A stretch of DNA of 28,213 nucleotides from JBJFCE01 sp964437825 (GCA_964437825.1 CAYTIH010000033.1:1-28213); one strand, 5' to 3'. Shown: positions 7,491-17,049, counted from the stretch's first letter. The notes: generated by a model not told the origin, from the letters alone. Numbers and translations: made by a program.

Positions 7491-9724
7491 ACTCTTACTT
7501 TAACACCTTTCGTGTCCCTGGAGCCCGATTTTAATTTGTTCAGCTCCAGTCTTTTTTCTTTATATTCAATGGTCTGTTCCTGAGAATTTCTCGTATAATA
7601 AACAGCTTCCAGATAATCCGAAGCCGACAGCTTCATACCGCGAACGCCTACAGCTCCCTTCTTTTTCTCCGGAATTTCCTCAATGGAGAAACGCAGGAAG
7701 TAACCCTCATGGGACTGAAGTACAATATTCCGCTGATCGACCAGAGGCTGGACGCTTACTACTTCATCCTCATCATTTAATTTAGCGGCCGCGACGGTCT
7801 TCTTGGCTACATCAAACTCACCGCCGTTTACCACCTTGATCATAGCATGCCTGGTTACAAAAACAATCCGATACAAATTCAGATCCGACTGACTGGTAAC
7901 GCAGACAATATCCTCCTTGGCGGAATCGTAATTGCTGACATTATCGATTGGCGTTCCTTTATCCCGGAATTTACCGAACGGAAGATCCTTGACCCTCATC
8001 GTATGCAGCTGTCCCGTATTGGTAAACAAGCAGATTTTACCCGTATTTTTACACAAAATAACATATTTATTCTCAGCATTGACCGCCTCTTTATTTCTTT
8101 CATAGGCGGCAACGTCAATCGTCTTACTGTATCCGAACCGATCCATCAGGAAATAAACATCCATTTCCTCCGGCTTTTTCTCTACCAGGACAACCTCGGC
8201 GGCATTGTCAATGACAGTTCTTCTGGGTCTTGCATATTCTTTTTTGATCTGATCAAGCTCATTGATAATTACCTGCGCCATGGAATCTTTTCTGGCCAGG
8301 ATATCCTCATAACGATAGATGTTTGCCATGGTTTCCTCATGCTCCTTGATCAGCGCATCAATTTCCAGACCGATCAATTTATACAGGCGCATTTCCAAAA
8401 TAGCGTTTGCCTGCGGCTCTGTAAACTGAAGCTGCTCAGCCATAATTCTGGATTCCTTGAATTTAAACTTAATTCCGTCCGTCTTTCCTTCTACCAGACA
8501 CGCCTTTGCCATGGCGCGATCCCTGGAGCCGCGCAGAATCTCAATAATCAGATCAATCACATTGCAGGCCTTGATGAGACCCTCTTGAATCTCTTTCCGC
8601 TCCAATTCTTTTTCAAGAAGATTTTTATATTTTCTGGTATTTACCTCAAACTGGAAATCCACGCAATTCTTTAAAATTGCTTTTAATCCCATGGTCTCCG
8701 GCTTGCCGTCCGCGATCGCCAGCATATTAACGCCAAAGGTATCCTCAAGCCTGGTCTTTTTCAGGAGCAGGTTTTTGAAATTCTCCACATCCGCATCTCT
8801 GCGAAGCTCGATCACAATACGGATTCCTTCCTTCGAAGACTGATTGGTAATATCCACGATATCGTTTGTTTTTCTGGTCTCCGCAAGCGCTGCAACATCC
8901 TGCAGAAACTTGGTAATATTGGCACCGATCATGGTATACGGAATCTCGGATATCACCACATTGGTTCTGCCGCCTTTGACCTTCTCAATATCAATCTTGC
9001 CGCGGATACGGATTTTGCCGACACCGGTTTCATAGATTTCAAGCAGCTCATCCTGATTGCAGACCATACCTCCTGTGGGGAAATCCGGTCCCTTCACATA
9101 TTTCATCAGCTCCCTGGTAGTAATATTCTCATCCAGCATATATGCCTTTGCGGCGTCAATGACTTCTCCGAGATTGTGAGGCGGAATGCTGGTTGCCATA
9201 CCGACCGCAATTCCTTCCGCGCCGTTAATCAGGATATTGGGAATCTTCACAGGCAATACTGACGGCTCCCGTTCGGTTTCATCAAAATTCGGTCCGAAAT
9301 CCACAACATCCTTATCCAGATCCGCAAGAAATGCTTCCTGCGTAATTTTCTGCAGTCTGGCTTCGGTATATCGCATGGCGGCCGCTCCGTCACCCTCAAT
9401 ATTGCCAAAGTTTCCGTGCCCGTCTACCAACGGAAGTCCTTTTTTAAAATCCTGGGACATAACGACAAGCGCCTCATAAATGGAGCTGTCACCATGGGGA
9501 TGATATTTACCCATGGTATCACCGACAATACGCGCACTCTTCCTGTACGGTCTGTCATATCTGATTCCAAGCTCATACATGTCGTAAAGAGTTCGTCTCT
9601 GAACGGGCTTTAATCCGTCACGCACATCCGGAAGCGCACGTGCAACGATTACGCTCATTGCATAATCAATATAGGATTTCTGCATGATATCGGAATATTC
9701 CGTTTTTAAGATTCTGTCATCCAT
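7487..9724 (-). CDS. parC: Type IIA DNA topoisomerase subunit A, ParC-like
   Basis: This is the DNA breakage-reunion subunit that works with the ParE-like partner to pass duplexes and separate daughter chromosomes. The catalytic tyrosine is Tyr119 in AAAMRYTEARL. The quinolone-pocket motif HPHGDSSIYE places Ser80 and Glu84 where E. coli ParC has Ser80/Glu84, so the wild-type sensitive residues are present. The C-terminal beta-propeller region (from about residue 505) has RFGYSKT at 529-535, but the GyrA-box (QRRGGKG) expected shortly after is absent. With a length of 745 aa this favours topoisomerase IV over gyrase. A gyrase-type name would be the alternative. It starts 14 bp after the ParE-like gene and overlaps rsmD by 4 nt. 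Confidence 0.88.
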   Translation of the reverse strand: MDDRILKTEYSDIMQKSYIDYAMSVIVARALPDVRDGLKPVQRRTLYDMYELGIRYDRPYRKSARIVGDTMGKYHPHGDSSIYEALVVMSQDFKKGLPLVDGHGNFGNIEGDGAAAMRYTEARLQKITQEAFLADLDKDVVDFGPNFDETEREPSVLPVKIPNILINGAEGIAVGMATSIPPHNLGEVIDAAKAYMLDENITTRELMKYVKGPDFPTGGMVCNQDELLEIYETGVGKIRIRGKIDIEKVKGGRTNVVISEIPYTMIGANITKFLQDVAALAETRKTNDIVDITNQSSKEGIRIVIELRRDADVENFKNLLLKKTRLEDTFGVNMLAIADGKPETMGLKAILKNCVDFQFEVNTRKYKNLLEKELERKEIQEGLIKACNVIDLIIEILRGSRDRAMAKACLVEGKTDGIKFKFKESRIMAEQLQFTEPQANAILEMRLYKLIGLEIDALIKEHEETMANIYRYEDILARKDSMAQVIINELDQIKKEYARPRRTVIDNAAEVVLVEKKPEEMDVYFLMDRFGYSKTIDVAAYERNKEAVNAENKYVILCKNTGKICLFTNTGQLHTMRVKDLPFGKFRDKGTPIDNVSNYDSAKEDIVCVTSQSDLNLYRIVFVTRHAMIKVVNGGEFDVAKKTVAAAKLNDEDEVVSVQPLVDQRNIVLQSHEGYFLRFSIEEIPEKKKGAVGVRGMKLSASDYLEAVYYTRNSQEQTIEYKEKRLELNKLKSGSRDTKGVKVRV

Positions 9725-9738
9725 TGATTTATCTCCTG

Positions 9739-11661
9739 TTATACATCAAGCTCCGCATCCGATGCATGATCATAAATAAATGCTTTTCGGGGCGGTACGT
9801 CATTGCCCATAAGAAGCTCCGTCATTTCAGAAGCCATTCTGGCATCCTCTATTTCCACAAGCTTTAACAGGCGTTTCTCGGGATCCAGCGTCGTTTCCCA
9901 CAACTGTTCGGCGTCCATTTCTCCGAGGCCTTTATATCTTTGCAAGGTAAAAGGACCTTTATGAGTCTTTCTGTATTTTTCCAGCGCCTTATCGTCATAC
10001 AAATACTGCTCCGCCCCCTTACTCGGCATCGCCTTATATAAGGGCGGCATTGCTATGTAAACATGTCCTTCAAAAATCAAATCCGGCATAAACCGATAAA
10101 ACAGCGTCAATAACAGGGTACTGATATGGGCGCCGTCGACATCGGCATCCGCCATTATGATGATTTTGTCATAACGAAGCCTGCTGATATCAAAATCGTT
10201 TCCGTAGCCTTCCGAAAAACCGCAGCCGAACGCATTGATCATCGTCTTGATTTCTGCATTTGCAAGAATTTTATCTATACTGGCCTTTTCCACATTTAAT
10301 ATTTTTCCGCGAATCGGCAGGATCGCTTGATACATACGATTTCTGGCGGTTTTTGCAGAACCTCCTGCAGAATCACCCTCTACAATGAAAATTTCGCACT
10401 TGGAAGGGTCTTTACTCTCACAATTTGCAAGTTTTCCGTTAGAATCAAAGGAATATTTCTGTTTTGTTAAAAGGTTGGTTTTGGCTTTTTCCTCGCTCTT
10501 TCTGATCTTTGCGGCTTTCTCCGCACAGGAAATCACGCTTTTTAAAGTTTCGATATTTTTATCAAAATAGCGGACAACCTCGTCGCCTGTTACCTTGCTG
10601 ACTGCTTTCGCGGCATCCTGGTTATCCAGCTTTGTCTTGGTCTGTCCTTCAAATCTCGGGTCCGGATGCTTAATGGATATGACGGCCGTCATGCCGTTGC
10701 GGACATCGGCGCCGGTAAAGTTCACATCCTTTTCCTTGAGTACTCCAAGCTGCCTTGCATAGGTGTTGATCACGTTGGTAAACATGGTCTTAAAGCCGGT
10801 AATATGAGCGCCGCCTTCCGCGTTATAAATATTATTGCAAAAGCCCAGTACATTTTCGTGGAATTCATTGACAAACTGGAAAGCCACTTCTACGGAAATT
10901 CCCTCGCTTTCCCCTTTAAAATATACTACGTCGTGAATAGTCTCTTTTGTCTGATTCATATCCTTGATAAAACCGGTAATTCCTTCGGGCTCATGGAATT
11001 CAATGTGTTCATTTAGCTGATCCCTCAAATCCTCAAAGACAATCGTCAGATTCGGATTCAGATATGCGGTTTCATGAAGTCTGGATTTTACTTCATCCGC
11101 CTTGAACCTGGTTTTGTCAAAAATCGTATCATCGGGAAGGAAGGTTACTGTTGTTCCAGTTTCCTTTGTTTTACCGATCACGGGCAGCAGCCCGTTTTCC
11201 AGTTCCAGAACAGGTACTCCCTTCTCATATTTGTCTTCATAAATATGTCCGTTCTGTTTAACAGTAACATGCAGATATGTGGAAAGTGCATTCACAACGG
11301 AAGAACCGACGCCGTGAAGTCCGCCGCTTGTCTTATAAACAGAATCGTCGAATTTACCGCCCGCATGCAGTGTCGTAAAAACAAGGCGCTCCGCACTCAT
11401 GCCCTTTTCATGCATACCGACCGGAATTCCCCGCCCGTTATCGGTAACGGTTGCGGAACCGTCATCGTTCAAGGTTACGGTAATTCTGTCACAATATCCT
11501 GCCAGATGCTCATCCACAGAGTTGTCCACAATTTCATAAATTAAGTGGTTCAATCCCTTGGTGGATACGCTTCCGATATACATTCCCGGCCTTACGCGAA
11601 CTGCTTCAAGCCCCTCCAGTACCGTGATGCTGGAGGCATCATATTTTACTTCCTTTGCCAT
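9739..11661 (-). CDS. parE: Type IIA DNA topoisomerase subunit B, ParE-like
   Basis: This is the ATPase subunit of the enzyme completed by the ParC-like gene 14 bp downstream. The 640-aa product has a GHKL ATP-binding domain with VRVRPGMYIGS (21-31), catalytic Glu43 in YEIVDNSVDE, TDNGRGIP (73-80) and GGLHGVGSS (113-121). The transducer loop has QTKTKL (340-345). The TOPRIM domain has EGDSAGGSAK (428-437) and the metal-binding DADVDG (505-510). QRYKGLGEMD lies near 590. Length and lack of inserts fit a Gram-positive GyrB/ParE; ParE is preferred from the features of its partner. AGAGGT precedes the ATG. It follows degV after 60 bp with no obvious terminator. Confidence 0.9.
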   Translation of the reverse strand: MAKEVKYDASSITVLEGLEAVRVRPGMYIGSVSTKGLNHLIYEIVDNSVDEHLAGYCDRITVTLNDDGSATVTDNGRGIPVGMHEKGMSAERLVFTTLHAGGKFDDSVYKTSGGLHGVGSSVVNALSTYLHVTVKQNGHIYEDKYEKGVPVLELENGLLPVIGKTKETGTTVTFLPDDTIFDKTRFKADEVKSRLHETAYLNPNLTIVFEDLRDQLNEHIEFHEPEGITGFIKDMNQTKETIHDVVYFKGESEGISVEVAFQFVNEFHENVLGFCNNIYNAEGGAHITGFKTMFTNVINTYARQLGVLKEKDVNFTGADVRNGMTAVISIKHPDPRFEGQTKTKLDNQDAAKAVSKVTGDEVVRYFDKNIETLKSVISCAEKAAKIRKSEEKAKTNLLTKQKYSFDSNGKLANCESKDPSKCEIFIVEGDSAGGSAKTARNRMYQAILPIRGKILNVEKASIDKILANAEIKTMINAFGCGFSEGYGNDFDISRLRYDKIIIMADADVDGAHISTLLLTLFYRFMPDLIFEGHVYIAMPPLYKAMPSKGAEQYLYDDKALEKYRKTHKGPFTLQRYKGLGEMDAEQLWETTLDPEKRLLKLVEIEDARMASEMTELLMGNDVPPRKAFIYDHASDAELDV

Positions 11662-11721
11662 AATTACCTCTTTATCTTTGAAAATTTAACCTGATTTTCC
11701 GGAATCTCAATGAAATCATAT

Positions 11722-12594
11722 TCATTCACGAATCAGTTTTTTACAGCATGCAATTGCAAGAGAGCCCGGACCGATATGACATGCCACGCTTAAGGAAAGC
11801 GGATCAATATGAATCTCATAGCCGGGAAGCTCTGCGCCAAGTTCTTCTTTTAGGAGCAGCGCAGCCTCCTCATTCTCCGTATGCGCAATCTCAAGATAGA
11901 CATTGCCATCGTTATGCACGCCGCCGAAGCGTGTTTCGATGTCATTTTTAATCGCATTGATCATCATGGATTTTGCCTGATTGACAGTTCTTGCCTTGGC
12001 AAAGGCATCCAGTTTTTCTCCCTGAATGGTAAGAACAGGCTTTAAACGAAGGATCGTTCCGAGTGCTGCGGCCGCCGGAGTAATGCGGCCGCCTTTTTTC
12101 AAATAATATAGCGTATTCAGCATGATATAGATACTGCTGTTAAATTTATCTTCTTCCAGAATTTCCCGGATCTGCGCAGCCGTATATCCTTTCTGCGCCA
12201 GCATGATTGCATCCAGGACGGACTGCCTCTGCGTAACCGAAATCCGCTGGTTGTTTACTACCTCTACCTTACCTTTATAATCTCCCGACAGCATTACCGC
12301 GGTCTCGCATGACCCGCTCAGTCCGCTGGACATGGGAATATGCACAATTTCATCGTAATCCGCCAAAAGCTCATTCCAAAGCTTCAATATACTTTCCGGC
12401 GAAGGCTGGGAGGTGACAATATCCGCGCCGTCTGCCAGGTGCTGAAAGAATTCGGCTCTGGTTAAGGAAATTTCCTCAAAAAAGGTTTCACCCTGAATCA
12501 TAAACGGCATGGGCAGGACATAGATGCCAAGCTCCTTTGCCTGCGCAGGCGTAATACCGCTGTTACTGTCAGTTACGATTGCTATTTTCCCCAA
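11722..12594 (-). CDS. DegV-family fatty-acid-binding protein
   Basis: Members bind a fatty acid in a deep pocket; in Firmicutes they present it to FakA for phosphorylation (FakB role). The 290-aa product begins GKIAIVTDSNSGI, has TSQPSP near 60, then HIPMSSGLSGS near 88 and the C-terminal HIGPGSLAI, all typical. The start is TTG at 12594: AGGAGGG lies 7 nt upstream (12602-12608) and the similarity starts exactly there. The ATG-initiated frame from 12708 would add a tail translated from the intergenic repeat at 12625-12726. A fakA-type gene two genes upstream supports the fatty-acid role, but the ligand is unproven. Confidence 0.9.
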   Translation of the reverse strand: MGKIAIVTDSNSGITPAQAKELGIYVLPMPFMIQGETFFEEISLTRAEFFQHLADGADIVTSQPSPESILKLWNELLADYDEIVHIPMSSGLSGSCETAVMLSGDYKGKVEVVNNQRISVTQRQSVLDAIMLAQKGYTAAQIREILEEDKFNSSIYIMLNTLYYLKKGGRITPAAAALGTILRLKPVLTIQGEKLDAFAKARTVNQAKSMMINAIKNDIETRFGGVHNDGNVYLEIAHTENEEAALLLKEELGAELPGYEIHIDPLSLSVACHIGPGSLAIACCKKLIRE

Positions 12595-12624
12595 GTAAAT
12601 ACCCTCCTGAAAATGTATTCTTTT

Positions 12625-12726
12625 ACTCGCAAGCCCGCTCCTTTGGCGCTTTATTGTCTGCTTTGCAGACTGCTTACCCGCTAATAGCGCAAAAAGCATA
12701 TGCCGCATCGCTTGTTTTTCTTATGC
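12625..12726 (-). repeat. Structured intergenic repeat, copy A
   Basis: This 102-bp element fills most of the gap between recG and degV. It aligns along its whole length with 20006-20114; by eye about four of five bases match. It holds a perfect hairpin GTCTGC-TTT-GCAGAC (12656-12670), a flanking GCGC...GCGC pair and outer CAAGC/GCTTG ends, so it could fold as a cruciform or RNA. Both copies have the same orientation relative to a minus-strand gene starting just downstream (here degV). Confidence 0.8.
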
Positions 12727-12742
12727 GCATATTATTTTATCG

Positions 12743-14788
12743 TCAGATAGTTCTAAAGTCAACCATTGCATTTGCGCGTGAGCGCATATCGGAAAGGACC
12801 TTTTGCAGCTCCTCCTCATGGTCTAACAGATAATCGCAGCATTCAGAAGCAAGCTTCAGCAAATCACTGTCCTGATAGATATCTCCAAGCTTAAATTCCA
12901 GAACGCCGCTTTGACGAATACCGAAGATATCCCCCGGCCCGCGCAGCTTCATATCTTCATTTGCAATATAAAACCCGTCATTAGATTCTGTCAGAATACT
13001 AAGCCGCTGATCCGCTGCACAGGATTTTGCCGCTGACATAAAAATACAATAGGACTGATCGGCGCCGCGTCCGACCCGCCCGCGCAGCTGGTGCAGCGCA
13101 GCCAGTCCGAATCGTTCCGCATTTTCAATCATAATGACAGTCGCATTTGGCACATCAACGCCGACTTCAACGACCGTGGTGGATACCAAAATATCTATAT
13201 GATGCTGCGAAAATGCATCCATAATCTGATTTTTCTCTGCATTTTTCATTTTTCCGTGAAGATATGCACAGCGAACCTCCCTGGGCAGACTGCACTTCAG
13301 CTTCTCCGTATAGGTAATAACGTCTTGGAGCTCCTCCGCTGCGCCGTCCTCCACCATCGGACAGATAATGTAAGCCTGTCTGCCCTCCCTGACTCTTTTA
13401 AGCAGAAAAGCCAGTGCCTCCGGGCGCTTTTCCGGCAAAAGTACGCAGCTTTTAACCGGAAGACGCTCCTTGGGATATTCATCTATCACCGAAACACTGA
13501 GATCGCCAAACAGAATGATGGCAAGCGTTCTAGGGATCGGCGTTGCACTCATGACCAGAATATGCGGAAAGCAGCCTTTCTCTGCAAGCGTTTCTCTCTG
13601 TCTGACGCCAAATCTGTGCTGCTCATCCGTAATAACCAGCGCCAGCTTTTGATAGAGCGCTTTTTCCTGAATCAAGGCCTGGGTTCCGATCACCAGATTT
13701 GCTTCCCCCGATGCCATTGCCTCATAAGCAAGGCGCTTTTCTTTTGCAGTCAGGCTTCCCGTCAAAAGCACAGGTCTAAAAGGAAGATGATATGTTTCGG
13801 TCATATTGGCGATATTCTGAAAATGCTGCCTGGCAAGCACCTCCGTAGGCGCCATCATGGCACACTGAAAACCGTTTGCCGCAGTCATTAAAAGCGCAAG
13901 AATCGCAACTATCGTCTTTCCGCTCCCGACATCACCCTGAATCAGACGGTTCATGGTATCATCGCCCTGCAGATCATGTTCAATTTGCTCCCACACCTTT
14001 TGCTGTGCCCCTGTCAGACGGTACGGAAGCGCTTCAATCAGCCGCTTTGTTTCTGCTACCTGAATCATCCGATAAGGATTTTCCGTTTTCGTTTGACCGG
14101 TGCGCTCACTTCTGCTTTGAATCAGGAAATACAGAAATTCCTGAAAAACCAGACGCTTTCTGGCCGCAAAATAAGTCTCTTTGTCTGCCGGAAAATGAAT
14201 CTGATACAGAGCATCCCTGAGAGGAAGCAGCTGATACCGCTTGCATAGATTCTCCGATAGCGGATCCTCATATGCAAAATCACGATCCATAATCTTATGC
14301 AGCGTATTTTGTATCGTTTTATTCGTAAGCCCTTTTGTCAAGGCATATCTGGGTCTTAAAGTACCCGCATAAGTACAATACTCCTCCTGTGTATACAGCG
14401 CCGGCTGTTCCATGCTCCACTTGGTATTATTTTGCGCAGTTCTTCCGTAAAAAACATATTGTTTTCCTGCATGAAGCGAATTCTTCAGATAAGGCATGTT
14501 AAAAATGGTTACGCGGCATTGACCGGTTTGGTCAGCGAAATCAAATTGAAGAATCGAAAGATTGCGGACACGCCGTAAATTCACGCTCCCGACAATCATG
14601 CCAAAAACAGCATTTTTCTGTCCGGGAAGCATCTGCGCTATCTGAACCGTTTTCGGAAAGGATTCATAATTTCTCGGAAAATAATAAATCAAATCCTCCA
14701 TGGTCTCTATATTCATTTTTGCCAGAAGTCCGGCATATTTAGTTCCGATTCCCTTCACCTGTGTGATAGGAGATTTTAAATCCCGCAT
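12743..14788 (-). CDS. recG: ATP-dependent DNA helicase RecG
   Basis: This helicase remodels stalled forks and branched DNA by branch migration. The 681-aa product equals the usual Bacillus length. A wedge/OB domain comes first (residues about 1-160, including PITQVKGIGTKYAGLL). The superfamily 2 motor has Walker A GDVGSGKT (285-292), DEQH (388-391), SATPIPRT and the RecG/TRG-type HQLRGRVGRG near the C-terminus. ATG at 14788 is chosen by family length. The frame is open to 14875, but that start falls right against the fakA terminator. The ribosome site before 14788 is poor (AAAGCGGG). The order yloU-fakA-recG is conserved in Firmicutes. Confidence 0.93.
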   Translation of the reverse strand: MRDLKSPITQVKGIGTKYAGLLAKMNIETMEDLIYYFPRNYESFPKTVQIAQMLPGQKNAVFGMIVGSVNLRRVRNLSILQFDFADQTGQCRVTIFNMPYLKNSLHAGKQYVFYGRTAQNNTKWSMEQPALYTQEEYCTYAGTLRPRYALTKGLTNKTIQNTLHKIMDRDFAYEDPLSENLCKRYQLLPLRDALYQIHFPADKETYFAARKRLVFQEFLYFLIQSRSERTGQTKTENPYRMIQVAETKRLIEALPYRLTGAQQKVWEQIEHDLQGDDTMNRLIQGDVGSGKTIVAILALLMTAANGFQCAMMAPTEVLARQHFQNIANMTETYHLPFRPVLLTGSLTAKEKRLAYEAMASGEANLVIGTQALIQEKALYQKLALVITDEQHRFGVRQRETLAEKGCFPHILVMSATPIPRTLAIILFGDLSVSVIDEYPKERLPVKSCVLLPEKRPEALAFLLKRVREGRQAYIICPMVEDGAAEELQDVITYTEKLKCSLPREVRCAYLHGKMKNAEKNQIMDAFSQHHIDILVSTTVVEVGVDVPNATVIMIENAERFGLAALHQLRGRVGRGADQSYCIFMSAAKSCAADQRLSILTESNDGFYIANEDMKLRGPGDIFGIRQSGVLEFKLGDIYQDSDLLKLASECCDYLLDHEEELQKVLSDMRSRANAMVDFRTI

Positions 14789-14877
14789 TACAGTTACCCG
14801 CTTTAACCGCTTAATCTTATCTCTGTTTCCGATCTTCTTGCCGCAGTCCGAACGAACAGGTTCCACCGTTTGCATTG

Positions 14878-14911
14878 AAAAATAGAGTGTATCTCATCGA
14901 TACACTCTATT
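14878..14911 (-). terminator. Intrinsic terminator between fakA and recG
   Basis: There is a perfect 13-bp inverted repeat (14881-14893 with 14899-14911) with a 5-nt loop. On the minus strand it is followed by a run of five T residues. It lies 12 bp after the fakA stop. It would end or attenuate the yloU-fakA transcript, so recG may need its own promoter or read-through. Confidence 0.8.
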
Positions 14912-14922
14912 CTGTATCCCGC

Positions 14923-16611
14923 TTATTCAACAGAAACGATATAGTAATAGACCGGCTGTCCGCCATACTGCAGCTCCACGTCGCAGGAATCGTACAGCGC
15001 CTCAACTTGATCCTTAAGCGCCGCTGCCGCTTCCTCTGAAACATCCTGACCATAATAAATACTGATCAGTTCTTTATCCTCATTCATCATTTCTTCAATC
15101 GCCTTACATGTTGTTTCAGTAAGATCGGTGGTTACCGCTAACAAACCGCGATCCCCGATTCCCATGAAATCGTTCTTTTTGATTTCTTTATCATCAATTG
15201 TGGTATCCCTGACCGCATAGGTAATCTCACCGGTAAGCACCTTCTGAATTTCCTCTTTCATGGTTTCCAGATTATCCTGAGGCGACATATCCGGCATAAA
15301 ATTAATCACAGATGTGATTCCCTGCGGTATTGTCTTGGTCGGCACCACCAAAATGTCCTTATCCTCAGTCAGATCGGCAGCCTGATTGGCAGACATAATA
15401 ATATTCTTATTATTCGGCAATACAAAAATATGCTCGGCATTGACTTTGGAAATCGCCTCCAAAATATCTTCCGTACTGGGGTTCATGGTCTGACCGCCGG
15501 AAATCACATAATCAACGCCCAGTCCCTTAAAGATTTCAGCCATACCGTCTCCGGCAGCAACGGAGATAAATCCTACCTCTTTTGCCGGCTGCGGCTCGTC
15601 TGTTTCTTTTGCCGTTTCGGCCTCCGCCTTTTCGCTCATCTTAAAGAGCTTCTCCTGATGCTCAATTCTCATATTGTCGATTTTCATATTAGAAAGCGCA
15701 CCGTATTTCAAAGCACGCTGGATCGCAAGACCCGGATCGTTGGTATGCACGTGAACCTTTACCACGTCATCATCGGAAACCAGTACAATCGAATCACCTA
15801 TGGATTCCAGAAATTCCTTGAAATCAATTTCATGCTTAATATTGAAGGTCTTGTTCAGCAGAATGATAAATTCCGTACAATAGCCATATTTGATATCCAT
15901 GTCGGCCTGCGCTTTCAGGCTTTGCGACATACTGCCGGACACTGCCGACGGCATCGTTTTAGGCATATCCTGAATGGTCAGATCCAGCTCTTTTCCCATA
16001 TAGGCGTCATAAATGCCGATCATAACCTGCATAAGACCCTGTCCGCCGGAATCCACAACTCCTGCCTGCTTTAATACGGGAAGCATTTCCGGTGTCTGTG
16101 CAAGCACCTCATTCCCGTATGTAATGCATTCGTTGATAAATGTTCCAAGGTCCTCGACACCTTCATCACATAACTCTCCGCCGCGTGTGGCAATGCCCTT
16201 TGCAACGGTTAAAATCGTTCCTTCCTTCGGTTTCATAACAGCCTTATAAGCCGTTTCCACAGCCTTATCCATTGCTTCCACAATAATCGGAATAGAAAGC
16301 TCCTCAAAATCAGCAGCTACTTTCGTAAAGCCGCGCAGAAGCTGTGAAAGAATTACACCGGAATTACCTCTGGCGCCGCGCAGGGAACCGGATGAAATCG
16401 CCTTGCAGATCGATTTCATATCGGCATCGCCAAGGGAAGATACCTCTTTCGCAGCGGACATAATGGTTAAAGTCATATTCGTACCTGTATCACCGTCCGG
16501 AACCGGGAATACATTCAACTCATTGATCCACTCTTTTTTACTTTCAAGATTTTTTGCACCTGCCAGAAACATCTTCGATAACATCTTGGCATCTACAATA
16601 TTTGAAGCCAC
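14923..16611 (-). CDS. fakA: Fatty acid kinase catalytic subunit FakA / DAK2 protein (YloV)
   Basis: FakA phosphorylates fatty acids held by a DegV-type FakB partner, feeding exogenous fatty acids into phospholipid synthesis. The 562-aa product has an N-terminal DhaL (DAK2) domain with NVFPVPDGDTGTNM (about 34-47), whose aspartates bind Mg-ATP, and GARGNSGVILSQLLRGF. A middle region and a C-terminal DegV-like domain follow. The start is GTG at 16611: AAGGAGG (16620-16626) sits 8 nt upstream. The TTG at 16632 would put the ribosome site inside the gene. It follows yloU by 13 bp, with the ribosome site overlapping the yloU stop. The degV-family gene downstream could be its partner (inference). 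Confidence 0.92.
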   Translation of the reverse strand: MASNIVDAKMLSKMFLAGAKNLESKKEWINELNVFPVPDGDTGTNMTLTIMSAAKEVSSLGDADMKSICKAISSGSLRGARGNSGVILSQLLRGFTKVAADFEELSIPIIVEAMDKAVETAYKAVMKPKEGTILTVAKGIATRGGELCDEGVEDLGTFINECITYGNEVLAQTPEMLPVLKQAGVVDSGGQGLMQVMIGIYDAYMGKELDLTIQDMPKTMPSAVSGSMSQSLKAQADMDIKYGYCTEFIILLNKTFNIKHEIDFKEFLESIGDSIVLVSDDDVVKVHVHTNDPGLAIQRALKYGALSNMKIDNMRIEHQEKLFKMSEKAEAETAKETDEPQPAKEVGFISVAAGDGMAEIFKGLGVDYVISGGQTMNPSTEDILEAISKVNAEHIFVLPNNKNIIMSANQAADLTEDKDILVVPTKTIPQGITSVINFMPDMSPQDNLETMKEEIQKVLTGEITYAVRDTTIDDKEIKKNDFMGIGDRGLLAVTTDLTETTCKAIEEMMNEDKELISIYYGQDVSEEAAAALKDQVEALYDSCDVELQYGGQPVYYYIVSVE

Positions 16612-16624
16612 AACTATATCCTCC

Positions 16625-16981
16625 TTAATCAATTACACGGACGCCCTCAACAAAAATGTTGATGCTTTCGATTTCAAGACCGGTAAATTGTTCTACTTTG
16701 TATTTTACATTATCTATCAAATTGTCGGAAACCGCAAGAATACTTACACCATATGCAACAATCACATGAAAGTCAAGTGTCAGCTTATTGTTATTAACTG
16801 CAACCTGAATACCGTGAGTAATTGTCTCTTTGCGAAGCAGCTTAACCAAACCGTCTTTCATATTAACAGAAGCCATCCCTACGATGCCAAAGCATTCAAC
16901 CGCAACGCTTCCGGCATACTGGGCTATTACTTCATTATCAATTACAATATTACCGATATGTGTATTCATAGTACCCTTCAT
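16625..16981 (-). CDS. yloU: Asp23/Gls24-family envelope stress protein (YloU)
   Basis: This is a small alpha/beta protein of a family found at the membrane or linked to envelope stress; its biochemical role is not settled. The 118-aa product shows the family pattern: GNIVIDNEVIAQYAGSVAVE near the start, CFGIVGMAS, then DFHVIVAYGVSI and NIFVEGVRV at the end. GGGAGG lies 8 nt before the ATG at 16981. It is first in the run leading to fakA and is divergent from rpmB, exactly as in Bacillus (rpmB, yloU, yloV). Confidence 0.93.
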   Translation of the reverse strand: MKGTMNTHIGNIVIDNEVIAQYAGSVAVECFGIVGMASVNMKDGLVKLLRKETITHGIQVAVNNNKLTLDFHVIVAYGVSILAVSDNLIDNVKYKVEQFTGLEIESINIFVEGVRVID

Positions 16982-17043
16982 AGTACAAACCTCCCTTTCC
17001 GTTTTTCATTTCCCCGCCCAAGACGCGCACAATGTCTAACGCC

Positions 17044-17049
17044 ATTATA
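17044..17049 (-). promoter_or_regulatory. Candidate -10 element for yloU-fakA
   Basis: The minus strand has a perfect TATAAT about 62 bp before the yloU start. No good -35 hexamer sits at 16-18 bp; TTGAAA lies only 7 bp upstream. This is therefore a weak prediction based on the -10 and its place in the divergent rpmB-yloU gap. Confidence 0.35.

Noticed and set aside
7847..8674. 275-aa plus-strand frame inside parC
   Set aside because: It is the shadow of the ParC coding sequence; its composition is that of an antisense translation, with no ribosome site.
12595..12708. N-terminal extension of the DegV-family frame
   Set aside because: The added residues are a translation of repeat copy A, and an excellent ribosome site with a TTG start lies at 12594.
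13091..13891. 266-aa plus-strand frame inside recG
   Set aside because: It lies fully opposite the RecG helicase motor motifs and has no independent gene signals.
15430..16074. 214-aa plus-strand frame inside fakA
   Set aside because: It is antisense to the FakA coding region; no ribosome site or recognisable motif.
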